From contig JBPJFZ010000005.1 of assembly GCA_051208035.1 (NCBI GenBank), forward strand, positions 1-64,000: 64,000 nucleotides of DNA. Reading direction: 5' to 3'. This DNA comes from JACKOB01 sp024234575 (GTDB lineage: Bacteria > Pseudomonadota > Gammaproteobacteria > Pseudomonadales > Oleiphilaceae). The notes beneath the pieces were generated by a model. The model searched no databases, was not told the DNA's origin, and worked only from the letters and a program-made list of their open reading frames with translations. How positions within the stretch are numbered: the first letter of the stretch is position 1; the number at the start of each line of letters is the position of its first letter. Below, piece by piece: positions 43,157 to 52,535 of the stretch. Both the position numbers and the translations under genes were made by a program.

Positions 43157-44569
43157 TTAATAATAGCGGACGGCAATTGCCCAAGTTATGGTCATACAGT
43201 TAATTATGGCGGATATCAGCAGAATGAGCTCGAGCCTACGATCCTTCAGAAGGTTAGAGTAAGGTTCTCGTAGCCCTATCTGCTCCGCTGACAACAATAT
43301 TGCAAAAAAAGCTATTGGAATCAAATAACGACCTTGAACACCGCTGATATACCCTGCAGAAACAGGGGTCCAGGACACATACAGAACCAAGAATACGCTC
43401 ACAATAGTAGCGACTATCACCAACAAATTCAGAATAAAAGGATATACCGATGAGAAACTGACTTTTTCGAAGTCAACCTTCAACCAGCTCCAAGCAAAAA
43501 TCAAAAGGAAAATTAAGACTGAATAAACGTAATAGGTGAAGGGAAGCGGTGTATCCAAATACCCTAAATTCCCTAAAAATGACGCAATATAAAAAAAGTA
43601 ATTTTCAGAGATTGTATGCCCCAGAATTCCCAGCCATGTGAAAGGCGCATAAATCACACCTACCAACTGAGCCTTATAATTTACACCCTCCGGGCCAAAC
43701 CCTACAGAAACGAAATAACTGATATATGCAGACCATGCAACCACCAAAAAAAATGAAATAATGAAAAATAAAACATACAAATCTCTTTTTGCTTTTATCT
43801 GCCGATCCATAATGGCATAAACCAAAAAAAACATGGACAGTGCAATGTAAGGAGGTCTTGATGCTGAGATCAGAAATAACAGACAACAAATAACGAGCAT
43901 ATATACCCACGAAGTAGTGGATTGTTTTTCATTCAGCCGAGTAAAAAGTGCGGCAGCTAACGCTGCTATACTAATAATTAGCGCATCTTGACCAACTGAA
44001 GAGAACTGAGCTAGAGTCATCGGCATTAGCAATAGCAATAATAGAAACCCTCTCCCACGATTGGCAACAGCAATCGCAATCATGGCAACAATCATAGAGA
44101 TTATTCCGTTGCAAAGCCTCGCCAGATGAACTGTTCGTTCAATTGAAAGATCAAGATATCTGCCCAAACCAATACTGATAGCCTGCGGAAAATATAAAAA
44201 TGGAGGATATATAGCTACATTTTCCGTGCTAACCCATACAGGCTCCCCCCATTGAAAGCTAGCAAATGTATCAGCACGGTTTGCATCCATCCGCGCTGAT
44301 CTATCTGTATAGAACTTCAACGCCTCATCATTGAGTTTCAATATATTAGGGTCAACTTCACTTCCAACAGAATACAAACCCGAACCTTCCTCCAGCTCAC
44401 TCTTAATTAGAAATAGGTCACCCTCTGTTATCTGGTAAGCCCTGATAAAATGCGAAGCTTCGTCAGGAGAGTAGAATGCTGGTTGTTGTAAACTAATAAA
44501 AATAATTAATGGCAACGCAAAACAAAGATAGCACCGGCTATAAAAGGACATGAGCTCTAACCTACTCAC
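43157..44569 (-). CDS. DUF2142 family polytopic membrane protein, probable GT-C
   Basis: It has 470 residues with about 11-12 transmembrane helices. The first periplasmic loop has YSPDEASHFIRAYQI, matching the conserved P-DE-HF-RA stretch of DUF2142 proteins, where acidic residues fit a GT-C active site. It would transfer a lipid-linked sugar to the glycan outside the inner membrane. It starts with GTG, overlapping the upstream glycosyltransferase by 8 bp; ATG 44549-44551 is an alternative. Confidence 0.8.
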   Translation of the reverse strand: MSRLELMSFYSRCYLCFALPLIIFISLQQPAFYSPDEASHFIRAYQITEGDLFLIKSELEEGSGLYSVGSEVDPNILKLNDEALKFYTDRSARMDANRADTFASFQWGEPVWVSTENVAIYPPFLYFPQAISIGLGRYLDLSIERTVHLARLCNGIISMIVAMIAIAVANRGRGFLLLLLLMPMTLAQFSSVGQDALIISIAALAAALFTRLNEKQSTTSWVYMLVICCLLFLISASRPPYIALSMFFLVYAIMDRQIKAKRDLYVLFFIISFFLVVAWSAYISYFVSVGFGPEGVNYKAQLVGVIYAPFTWLGILGHTISENYFFYIASFLGNLGYLDTPLPFTYYVYSVLIFLLIFAWSWLKVDFEKVSFSSVYPFILNLLVIVATIVSVFLVLYVSWTPVSAGYISGVQGRYLIPIAFFAILLSAEQIGLREPYSNLLKDRRLELILLISAIINCMTITWAIAVRYY

Positions 44570-47147
44570 CGCGATGAGCCTCTATAGCTTTATCATAAAA
44601 TGCACTCAACTCATCTGCTTGCACGTCATATAGACGAATATGATCCTTGTAGGGGTTGCTGGTTCCCCCACCCATTTTTATCTTCTCTATGACCGCTGTC
44701 CTAAACCCATGCTGATCACCCATTGCAACAACATTGCCATTGACACCCTCAACAATATCCTCGCTGGCACCACCAGAGTCAGTTGTAATTACCCATACAT
44801 CCCTAATTAGTGCCTCACGAACAGTAAGACCAAAACTTTCTTTGCATTGAGAAGGTAACAACAAGACATCAATGTTAGAAAAAAACTCATCAATACCCTG
44901 ACTATCAAAACCATGAGAAACAATTAAATCACCCTTGATATTCCAATCTGTCTCGTAAATAGACGGTTTGCCTATTGTACGCTGAATATCAGCAAGATGA
45001 AGACTAAAGCCTGACAGATCTATTGATTCAAAAATTTCCTTCAACCAAGCATACCCTTTATGCGGTGCATTCCCCCCTAAATATAACATCCGCAATTTTC
45101 GCGACTCAGCCCTACCCCATTCATCTCCTACAGGCAATATGCCATTTTTGTTTACCACCACTTTAGTAGCATCAAATCCGTTGCTAATATAAAGCTCTCG
45201 CTGAAAAGAACTCGGGCAAAGTAATAATTCTGCTTGATTTAAAACATCACGCAAATAATAGAAGCGGCTAAAAGTATGAGATGAATCCGACGTACAGGTG
45301 CTGGCGCAAACCCTCGGATCCACCTGCGTCTGCCCGCAATACTCACCTTTGGAATTAACCATAAATTGCCGCTCGCACAGCCACCAAGCATCATGCATCG
45401 TGACCACATAGGGAATACGGAGTTTCTGACAAGGTTCCGCCAAACTAGCACCCAATTGCTGAATAGAATGTATGTGCACAATATCAGGCTCAAAAGACTT
45501 TATAACATCATAGAAAGCGGCGGCTATCTGCCCATTCTTATAGTCCAACTCAGGTGTATTCACCTCAGGGAATCGCACAGCAAAAACCTGCATACCTAAA
45601 ACTTCGTATCGAATCACCTGCTGAAACGGAACGCCAGCACCACCGTCACCCCAAAAACCTGTAAAAATCGCGACTTCGGTATCTGGCATTGCATGAATCC
45701 GCTTAGCCAACTCTTCTGTTACAAGAGTTGCCCCGCCGAAGGCCGTGGGACGGAAAAGGATGTTCGTGACTAACACTCTTCGCTTTGGAGCTTTCTTCGG
45801 CAAGTGATTTTCAAGCAACGGTGTTAACTGAAGATTAGCAACTTGCTCAAAATGGTATGTAGCTTTAGCTTCAAGAAAAGCTCTGCGACCAACCTCCTCT
45901 CGAAGGCTTTTACTTTCAACCAGAGATGACAACGCTTCAAACCATTCTGTATCGGTATAGCATAAATAGCCATTCACTGTATTTGTCACCACTTGACGAA
46001 ACGAAGCCGCAGGCGAAGCCACAGTAGGCACCGAGAAGATCGCAGCCTCAAGAAACTTTATATTACTCTTCGCATCGTTAAAAACACTGTCTTCTAAAGG
46101 TGCAAGATTTATATCAAAAGTAGATAGTGCCTTGTAATAGTCATCTGACTTTAAAAATGGAACTCTCAAAACCTGACTTTTGACCGCATCAAACTCACTA
46201 GCAAGCGCTAAATGCCCATGTACAGCTAATCGAACAAAAGGGTATTTTTCAAGAATTCTTAGTATAGCAATACTGCAAACTTCAAAATCGGCATCATGAG
46301 TTTTAGTTCCACTTCCGTAGCCTATTGTAACGACGCCCTGATTTTTCTCCAGATTTGCCTTCTGAACCGTTTTAAGCAAATCAAACATCTGCTTATCAAG
46401 AGCATTTTCAATTATATAGACCGCCCCTTTGCAGTACCGTTTCATAAACTCGGCCAGTATCGGTGTACTGGCAATTGCATGCTTACAGTTCTCCAGCGTG
46501 TAACGATACAAAGCAACCCCAACCAAGGCGTCGTCTCGTTCTTCCCGGGACAAGGATAATATATTGGAATTCTTGGAAAACTCTTCCATGTCAAAGATCA
46601 AGTCATCAACATCAAAAAATGTTTCCAAATTTAACCGCTGAGTCTCAGACAGTATTTCTTTCACCGAAGGAAAGGCAGGTACACGGTAAAAAATAATTAA
46701 ACCATGGGTTTGTAAATGTTGTCGTATATCTGAAGACTCCCTCCAATCGCATACTGTAACTTCTAACCCCAGATACTCCAACATTTCTACCTTTTGGGTT
46801 ACCCTGTACTTAGTGCACTGGGTCAAAGATGTTTCTGCAACAATCAATATTTTTCGCCCCTTATCTGCAGATACATGAGTCAGGGGTAATAACCAAGGGA
46901 AGCGGGTACTATCAGACGATTTTCCTGAAGATATCTGAAATTTTTCCTGCGCGGCTTTTCGCTGCATTTTCTTCAGCAAGCTTACCGTTTTATAAGCTAA
47001 CTTAACCAAAAAATTGGCGACACGCCCTAACTTGGTATGTTGGCTACCATGGAACCTTAAAAAATCATATAGCTCAGGCGCAAAACTAGATGCACTGTTT
47101 ACCTTGACTCTTATTCTTTGAACTAATCCTATATTTTTTTTTGCCAT
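44562..47147 (-). CDS. Large protein with two GT-B glycosyltransferase domains
   Basis: It has 861 residues. The first GT-like half (about 95-435) begins RKILIVAETSLTQCTKYRV and contains the donor-side ESAIF-type stretch KFLEAAIFSVPTVASP. The second half (about 455-861) begins RRVLVTNILFRPTAFGGATL, with VHIHSIQQLG, ARMLYLGGNAPHKGY-like residues and SQCKESFGLTVREALIRDVW (EX7E region). Dual-domain enzymes often add alternating sugars, so it may be the polymerising transferase; that is inferred. The first 90 residues are basic. Its ATG overlaps the stop of the upstream sulfotransferase gene (TAATG). Confidence 0.85.
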   Translation of the reverse strand: MAKKNIGLVQRIRVKVNSASSFAPELYDFLRFHGSQHTKLGRVANFLVKLAYKTVSLLKKMQRKAAQEKFQISSGKSSDSTRFPWLLPLTHVSADKGRKILIVAETSLTQCTKYRVTQKVEMLEYLGLEVTVCDWRESSDIRQHLQTHGLIIFYRVPAFPSVKEILSETQRLNLETFFDVDDLIFDMEEFSKNSNILSLSREERDDALVGVALYRYTLENCKHAIASTPILAEFMKRYCKGAVYIIENALDKQMFDLLKTVQKANLEKNQGVVTIGYGSGTKTHDADFEVCSIAILRILEKYPFVRLAVHGHLALASEFDAVKSQVLRVPFLKSDDYYKALSTFDINLAPLEDSVFNDAKSNIKFLEAAIFSVPTVASPAASFRQVVTNTVNGYLCYTDTEWFEALSSLVESKSLREEVGRRAFLEAKATYHFEQVANLQLTPLLENHLPKKAPKRRVLVTNILFRPTAFGGATLVTEELAKRIHAMPDTEVAIFTGFWGDGGAGVPFQQVIRYEVLGMQVFAVRFPEVNTPELDYKNGQIAAAFYDVIKSFEPDIVHIHSIQQLGASLAEPCQKLRIPYVVTMHDAWWLCERQFMVNSKGEYCGQTQVDPRVCASTCTSDSSHTFSRFYYLRDVLNQAELLLCPSSFQRELYISNGFDATKVVVNKNGILPVGDEWGRAESRKLRMLYLGGNAPHKGYAWLKEIFESIDLSGFSLHLADIQRTIGKPSIYETDWNIKGDLIVSHGFDSQGIDEFFSNIDVLLLPSQCKESFGLTVREALIRDVWVITTDSGGASEDIVEGVNGNVVAMGDQHGFRTAVIEKIKMGGGTSNPYKDHIRLYDVQADELSAFYDKAIEAHRGE

Positions 47148-48424
47148 TATTTCATCTTCAGATTCAGAAACAGATGGATAAACCTACGCAATGGCATAGT
47201 TACCCGCCAACTTGTCGAGGCTTTTATCAATTGCAACTCTTCACGCACCTGTTCCAACATAAAAGTTTGACTTAGCATAGTTGCCTCAGCATCATCTTTC
47301 GCCCTTTCAAGATTCGAAATTTGACTTAACAACTCACCCACAACTTCATCGTGGTGCTTTTTGAATTCATCACTGTTGTGCATTAGTGTTTCAGAAACAC
47401 TGTTATGATGAGCAAACAGCTCATCATGACGATTGATACAAGCACTGAGCTGAGATTGAAGACTCGTCACTTCACTCCGCAGTGACTCGACAAACTGCTG
47501 CTGAAGGCTAATCGTTTGAGTATGCTTTTCAAGGATGGTTACAAAGTTATTTACATCATGATCACGGATATCAGCATGAAGGCAAAACTCATTTAGCGTG
47601 CCGTGCAGCGTCTTTATATAGTGCGGCCTCAGTTCTGGCTCCTGGGCCAGGAGCTCCAAAAAACCTACATTGCCTATTGCAACGTCATTCAACCTTAAAT
47701 AGACCTCCTGAACAAACGGAAATATCGAAGCCTCAGACAATAATGCGTCTTGCGACTGCAGGTCACTGCAAAGCGCAGGATCGATATAGTTGTTCGCAAA
47801 TTCCTCCAACAAAGCGTCGTCAACACTCAACCCCAATTCATCTGCAATACGACTTATCTCCGCTGCCGGATTTTTTATCAGCTGTTCAAAAGCTACAAAA
47901 GATACACATTCTTTCGCCAACAACCGTAAATTATTAAACGTGTGCAAGAGCCATAATTGCTGTGTTCGTTGGGAAGTGAATTGATTTCTCAATTTAAGCG
48001 ATGCAATAATATCTAGCGGGTTACGTACAGCAAACAAATACGTCACGACCACTTTAGCACGGGCCAAAACACGCTGCCAAAATGGCAATAATGATGCACA
48101 GCGAGGATCTTTAAATCCCCACACGTCCCTGTCCACCATCGCAGCAACGATCAAATCGACAGCTTCATCTTCCAGTTTCTTTGCGTCAGGGAAATCAAGC
48201 AGTTCTAATGGGAATTCTGTCAAGCTTGACCATGTCATCCCAGCCAACGCGAAGAGCCGGTCATTCAGGGATATAACAGATTTATCTTCCCAGAAGCCTT
48301 TTTTGTTATCGTTGGCTGCCGGAATCAAATTATCCCCTAGCGATACTCCCAAAACTTCCAAAGACTTTGTAATCGCGCTAGTGCCACTGCGATGCATACC
48401 TAAAACCAGAACAACCTTTTTCAT
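47147..48424 (-). CDS. Sulfotransferase-like protein with C-terminal coiled coil
   Basis: It has 425 residues from ATG 48422-48424 (AGGG upstream; a TTG three codons earlier is possible). The PAPS loop GMHRSGTSAI is near residue 10 and the second PAPS region FAVRNPLDIIASLKLRN near 130. Residues about 300-400 are a long, mostly uninterrupted coiled coil. The tail reads STSWRVTMPLRRF, an amphipathic SWR...PLR motif that I recall from glycan chain-handling proteins. It sits between the Wzt gene and a dual GT gene. It could sulfate the growing chain or its end; the coiled coil raises the idea of a length ruler. Confidence 0.78.
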   Translation of the reverse strand: MKKVVLVLGMHRSGTSAITKSLEVLGVSLGDNLIPAANDNKKGFWEDKSVISLNDRLFALAGMTWSSLTEFPLELLDFPDAKKLEDEAVDLIVAAMVDRDVWGFKDPRCASLLPFWQRVLARAKVVVTYLFAVRNPLDIIASLKLRNQFTSQRTQQLWLLHTFNNLRLLAKECVSFVAFEQLIKNPAAEISRIADELGLSVDDALLEEFANNYIDPALCSDLQSQDALLSEASIFPFVQEVYLRLNDVAIGNVGFLELLAQEPELRPHYIKTLHGTLNEFCLHADIRDHDVNNFVTILEKHTQTISLQQQFVESLRSEVTSLQSQLSACINRHDELFAHHNSVSETLMHNSDEFKKHHDEVVGELLSQISNLERAKDDAEATMLSQTFMLEQVREELQLIKASTSWRVTMPLRRFIHLFLNLKMK

Positions 48425-48569
48425 CCGCCACAACCCTAAATAACAGCCGTTTGTCTCAGTAGATTTGGGCTATGCCATTCCCCTGAAACCTTACCCAACA
48501 AAACTACTTCACGCTTACGTTCCGGTATCAAAACATATGGCCTCTATAATCAAAAAAACACCTATCACC

Positions 48570-49805
48570 TTAATCTACCAGCCCCCATTCATAACTCAAA
48601 GGAACAGGAAACAATCCAGTAAACTGCTCACGGACATCTTCTATCATTTCCAATGACAGTAAATCATCTTGCCGGCTAATTAGTTGCGTATTCTCTATGC
48701 TAGGTGCATTCACAAGACGAAATCGAAATCGGTATAAACCCTTTTGAAAGCAACATTTAATCGACACCACCAACTCGGCAGTACCATGCTGAACAGGAAT
48801 AGGTATTCTTTTTCCAGTTAGCTGTAAACCTTTCGCGTCTACTAGCTCTAGAATCAAATAAGGATTACTAATTACTCTTTCCAGACTAACGGCCAAACAT
48901 ACCGTAATGGATTCATCGTACTTCAAACAGGCATGACGACCATGATCAACAATATTTGCATGAGTTACAGCAAACCCTTTAAGCGCAAAACCACTATCTG
49001 TTTTTACAGACTCATCAGTGGTTATAGATTGAATCGGCAGACTCTCTCGCTGAATTCGATGCAGATAGTTAACTGTCACATCATCCGGGAGCCCTTGTTG
49101 AACGACCATACCTCGATCAAGTAAGATTGCCTGATTACAAAACGCCCTAACCGTACCGAGATCGTGGCCGACAAATAGCAACGATGTTCCCTTAGCCAGT
49201 ATTTCTTCTATTCGAGACAATGCCTTTGCTTGGAATCGAGCATCACCAACAGCCAACGCCTCATCAACTATCAAAATATCCGGATCAACATGCACCTGTA
49301 CAGCGAAAGCCAAGCGAACAGCCATGCCTGAGCTATAGGTTTTAACTGGGTGATCAATAAACTCGCCGATGTCTGCAAAAGCCACAATATCGTTGTATCG
49401 GCTATCAATTTCCTTTTTTGTCAACCCCAAGATAGATGCATTTAAATAAACATTATCTCGTCCCGAAAAATCCGGATTAAATCCGCTACCTAACTCTAAC
49501 AAGGCAGCGACCCTCCCTTCGACTTGAACGGTTCCCGTCGTGCTGGATAATGTTCCTGCTATTATCTGGAGTAGCGTGCTCTTTCCACTACCGTTCAATC
49601 CTATAATACCTAGACTCCCACCTGGCTCCAACTCAAAGCTAACATCCTGCAAAGCATTTACCTGCCGGCAACTACTTCGTTCAAAGCCCTCAAACCAACT
49701 TGGAAAAAGCGGCTTAAAAAACCTTCTTGCCAAAGGCACTAAAAGGCGACTTAAGGGTGTTCGCCATACAAAGTATACTTTAGAAATATTATTGACGCGT
49801 ATCAT
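48570..49805 (-). CDS. wzt: Polysaccharide ABC transporter ATP-binding protein (Wzt type)
   Basis: It has 411 residues. The ATPase domain (1-245) has Walker A GLNGSGKST, signature YSSGMAVRL, Walker B ILIVDEALAVGD and switch His in FVGHDLG. A C-terminal domain of about 160 residues has beta-strand character. In exporters of the E. coli O9a type such a domain binds the modified chain end and gates export. Its presence suggests a defined terminal modification. The permease gene is adjacent upstream (36 bp). Confidence 0.92.
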   Translation of the reverse strand: MIRVNNISKVYFVWRTPLSRLLVPLARRFFKPLFPSWFEGFERSSCRQVNALQDVSFELEPGGSLGIIGLNGSGKSTLLQIIAGTLSSTTGTVQVEGRVAALLELGSGFNPDFSGRDNVYLNASILGLTKKEIDSRYNDIVAFADIGEFIDHPVKTYSSGMAVRLAFAVQVHVDPDILIVDEALAVGDARFQAKALSRIEEILAKGTSLLFVGHDLGTVRAFCNQAILLDRGMVVQQGLPDDVTVNYLHRIQRESLPIQSITTDESVKTDSGFALKGFAVTHANIVDHGRHACLKYDESITVCLAVSLERVISNPYLILELVDAKGLQLTGKRIPIPVQHGTAELVVSIKCCFQKGLYRFRFRLVNAPSIENTQLISRQDDLLSLEMIEDVREQFTGLFPVPLSYEWGLVD

Positions 49806-49841
49806 GATTCTTTATCAACTATTAACATCTGGAAAATTTGC

Positions 49842-50636
49842 TCACAGCACGTCAGCAAAGCCCCCACGCATTTTCTGAAATGACCAGAATCCCGCAAAGA
49901 CCACAAAAAAAGAGACGCCATAATAAACTGCTAACTTTTCAAAGTCCGGAAAAGTGCCATAAAACAATACACTCCTTATCGCCTCGACTATCAAGGCGAT
50001 AGGGTTTGCGAGTATGAGTGACTGCAACGATTCCGGCAAAATATCTATCGGATAGAATACTGGGCTTAGAAAAAGAAGAAGAGTCGCTAAAGTCCCTGAG
50101 ACATGCTGAATGTCGCGAATATAGACTCCCAACGCTGCTAATCCCAAAGATAGACCAAGAAGCAGGAGTACAAACGGCAACAAAATCAGAGGGATTAACA
50201 GCGCAGTTACAGGTATTGTATGTAACTCTATAAGCGCAAAACCAAATAGAAGTACAAGACCAACTAGGAAATTAAATAGAGCACTCAGAAGCGCAACCCA
50301 AGGTAATATCTCTAGCGGAAACACAACCTTTTTAACAAAATTCACATTTGACTGAATCAATGCTGGCGAGCGGATCAATATATCAGACAATAATCCATGA
50401 ACAATTAACCCAGAAAACAACACCATCGAAAAGTTGATGTTCTCTCCATTCTCATCCAACACCCCCCAGCGCGCCTTAAATACATATTTAAATACAAAGG
50501 TATAGATAACAAGCATCAACAGCGGCGTTAGAAACGACCAAAAAAGCCCCATTAATGAGCCTTTATAGCGTGAGTGAATATCCCTCAGTAACAGTTGGAA
50601 AACCAAGTGCCGATTTGACCAGTATGAAGAAAACAT
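49842..50636 (-). CDS. wzm: Polysaccharide ABC transporter permease (Wzm type)
   Basis: It has 264 residues and six transmembrane helices of the ABC-2 family. The N-terminus HLVFQLLLRDIHSRYKGSLM and LFWSFLTPLLMLVIY are typical. It pairs with the ATP-binding subunit to move undecaprenyl-linked polysaccharide to the periplasm, so no Wzx/Wzy is needed, and none is present. Confidence 0.93.
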   Translation of the reverse strand: MFSSYWSNRHLVFQLLLRDIHSRYKGSLMGLFWSFLTPLLMLVIYTFVFKYVFKARWGVLDENGENINFSMVLFSGLIVHGLLSDILIRSPALIQSNVNFVKKVVFPLEILPWVALLSALFNFLVGLVLLFGFALIELHTIPVTALLIPLILLPFVLLLLGLSLGLAALGVYIRDIQHVSGTLATLLLFLSPVFYPIDILPESLQSLILANPIALIVEAIRSVLFYGTFPDFEKLAVYYGVSFFVVFAGFWSFQKMRGGFADVL

Positions 50637-50721
50637 TTATATCATCGCATTTGTAAATTATCTGCACCAAAAGTACGCAGCTGAATTATCCGAGGCTCCC
50701 TCGAAAACTAATAGCTATGTC

Positions 50722-51504
50722 TCAATAAAGTCTGCCTGCACTTTGATTCCGCTGGCGTTTTCTTCTTAAGAACTCAAACACATAAGATAGCTTGAGAAAA
50801 AAACGCACGAAAGAATGCTTTTTCCCACCCTTTTCGGTGTGAAAAACCGTTTCAGGCTCGACTCTAACGCTCTCATCAACCCCTAGAAAGCGATAAATCT
50901 CAAGCAACGAATCATGATGCCTTGTTCTCAGTCTTTCACTAGCGATTACCAACACCTGACTTTTATCAAAATGACGATAGAGATTCTCTAGCTGAATACT
51001 ATAAAAACCCCGCGCTCGGTAACTATGAACTCTTGACGAAGACTGCAGCGCACGGTGATCTCTGCAATGTTTTAACCTCAGAGGCTCTAATAGTAGTGCC
51101 AGCCACAACGGGAAACGCTCAAAACCTCGGCCCTTTTCCATATAATATTGAGAGATAGCCCTATCTACCGGATTGCGAAGCAACACAATCAGTTTCAGGT
51201 CAGGATTATACCGTTTTAATTGCGGCATAATCTCTGGCCAGTACAAATAAATAGGGGTTGCTTCTCCTTTCAATTGTCCCTGTTCGAAGTGAGCAAATGT
51301 AGGCCGATAAATTTCATCAATTTGCTCAACAGTCAAGCTAGAATCATACGAGACTGCGTCAAACAAATGGTTTTCCTTCACAGATGACATGCATAGCTCA
51401 GGATGCTGAGAGAGAAAATAAGCCAACGCTGTGGTTCCGCATTTCTGAGCCCCAACTATCATAAAATCCACAAGTGGCTTTTCCGAAGCAATCGAGATCA
51501 CCAT
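50722..51504 (-). CDS. Sulfotransferase (PAPS-dependent)
   Basis: It has 260 residues from ATG 51502-51504 (GGA nearby); the open frame extends 20 codons further into the neighbouring gene, which I consider less likely. The 5'-phosphosulfate loop is FMIVGAQKCGTTALAYFLS and the 3'-phosphate site is LIVLLRNPVDRAISQYYM. This is the heparan/NodH-type family. It probably sulfates a sugar of the cluster's glycan. It lies between a glycosyltransferase and the exporter genes. Confidence 0.85.
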   Translation of the reverse strand: MVISIASEKPLVDFMIVGAQKCGTTALAYFLSQHPELCMSSVKENHLFDAVSYDSSLTVEQIDEIYRPTFAHFEQGQLKGEATPIYLYWPEIMPQLKRYNPDLKLIVLLRNPVDRAISQYYMEKGRGFERFPLWLALLLEPLRLKHCRDHRALQSSSRVHSYRARGFYSIQLENLYRHFDKSQVLVIASERLRTRHHDSLLEIYRFLGVDESVRVEPETVFHTEKGGKKHSFVRFFLKLSYVFEFLRRKRQRNQSAGRLY

Positions 51505-52502
51505 ATTTGATCCACATTTCGCAGGATTGATAAATAGCCATCTAACATTTTCTTGGATCCGCAAGATTCTGCCTGTAGCCTAGCTGATTTTAACATCCGA
51601 GCCTTTAACAGATCATCGCAAGCAACGGCTTTCTGAACCGCAGCGAACATAGCTTTTAGAGAGTAATCAGGAAAAAAGCAATTATGCCCATCTTTACAAA
51701 ACCCCCTATTACCTTCCACGTCAGGCACAATAACTAATACTGCTTTTGCCATCGCCTCAAGCGCAGGCAGATAAAACCCTTCCGTTGGGCTGGGACAAAA
51801 AATGACGCATGTTGCCTCATCTAACAACGACATAAAATCATCACGAGGGATCTGCTCCACCATTAGTTGGTGAGCAATGCCCTCTGCCAACATCTTTCGG
51901 CTTAATTCCCTGGCAAAAGCCACTCGTTTGTATCCAACAATCACTATTTTTTCAGTAACCCGAGATGCAATCTTTTTTAAAAAAGTCGGTTCAGGTAAAA
52001 CATCAATATCAAGACCATTTTCGACAACATAGACCGGCCCATTCACTTCTCTTGTAGAGGAAATTGCAGCAGCCACCTCGGGAGCAACACACACCCTAAT
52101 CGCCTTTTCCTTTAAAAAAGGGCGTCGCGGATCATCTGGGTAAGCATGACGAACATGCTGTATGAGGTTAATTTTAGGATTTTTAAGCACTTGAAAATCG
52201 TGCTGACGCAGATATATCCAATCCAGCCCGGCAATAAAAAAGACATCATCCTTCTGCGGGACCCATATTTGATATCGCTGATGGCCACCACTGAGCCAAA
52301 CGCGATTTCGGTCACTCAAGCTTCTATCGCTGAAAGTAATATTCGCGCAAAAACCAGGGGCCAGCTGAGTAGCAGAAAAATACTGAGAGTGGATAAGATG
52401 CCCACCAGAAAAAACGTCATAATCCCTGTAGAACCAAACCTTTCTCTCTCGCGACATGCGGTTACAGAGTGTTCGCACCAACCATGAACTCATTCTTCGC
52501 AT
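51498..52502 (-). CDS. Glycosyltransferase, GT4-like
   Basis: It has 334 residues. The C-terminal donor half has EKIVIVGYKRVAFARELSRK and the EX7E region CPSPTEGFYLPALEAMAKAV; VVENGLDIDVLPEP joins the two halves. The N-terminal half is poorly conserved to my eye (FYRDYDVFSGGHLIHSQYF). It lies between two sulfotransferase genes, overlapping the next one slightly. Donor and linkage are unknown. Confidence 0.78.
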   Translation of the reverse strand: MRRMSSWLVRTLCNRMSRERKVWFYRDYDVFSGGHLIHSQYFSATQLAPGFCANITFSDRSLSDRNRVWLSGGHQRYQIWVPQKDDVFFIAGLDWIYLRQHDFQVLKNPKINLIQHVRHAYPDDPRRPFLKEKAIRVCVAPEVAAAISSTREVNGPVYVVENGLDIDVLPEPTFLKKIASRVTEKIVIVGYKRVAFARELSRKMLAEGIAHQLMVEQIPRDDFMSLLDEATCVIFCPSPTEGFYLPALEAMAKAVLVIVPDVEGNRGFCKDGHNCFFPDYSLKAMFAAVQKAVACDDLLKARMLKSARLQAESCGSKKMLDGYLSILRNVDQIW

Positions 52503-52535
52503 AGTGAACCAAACTGAATAGTGATTCGCAAAACT

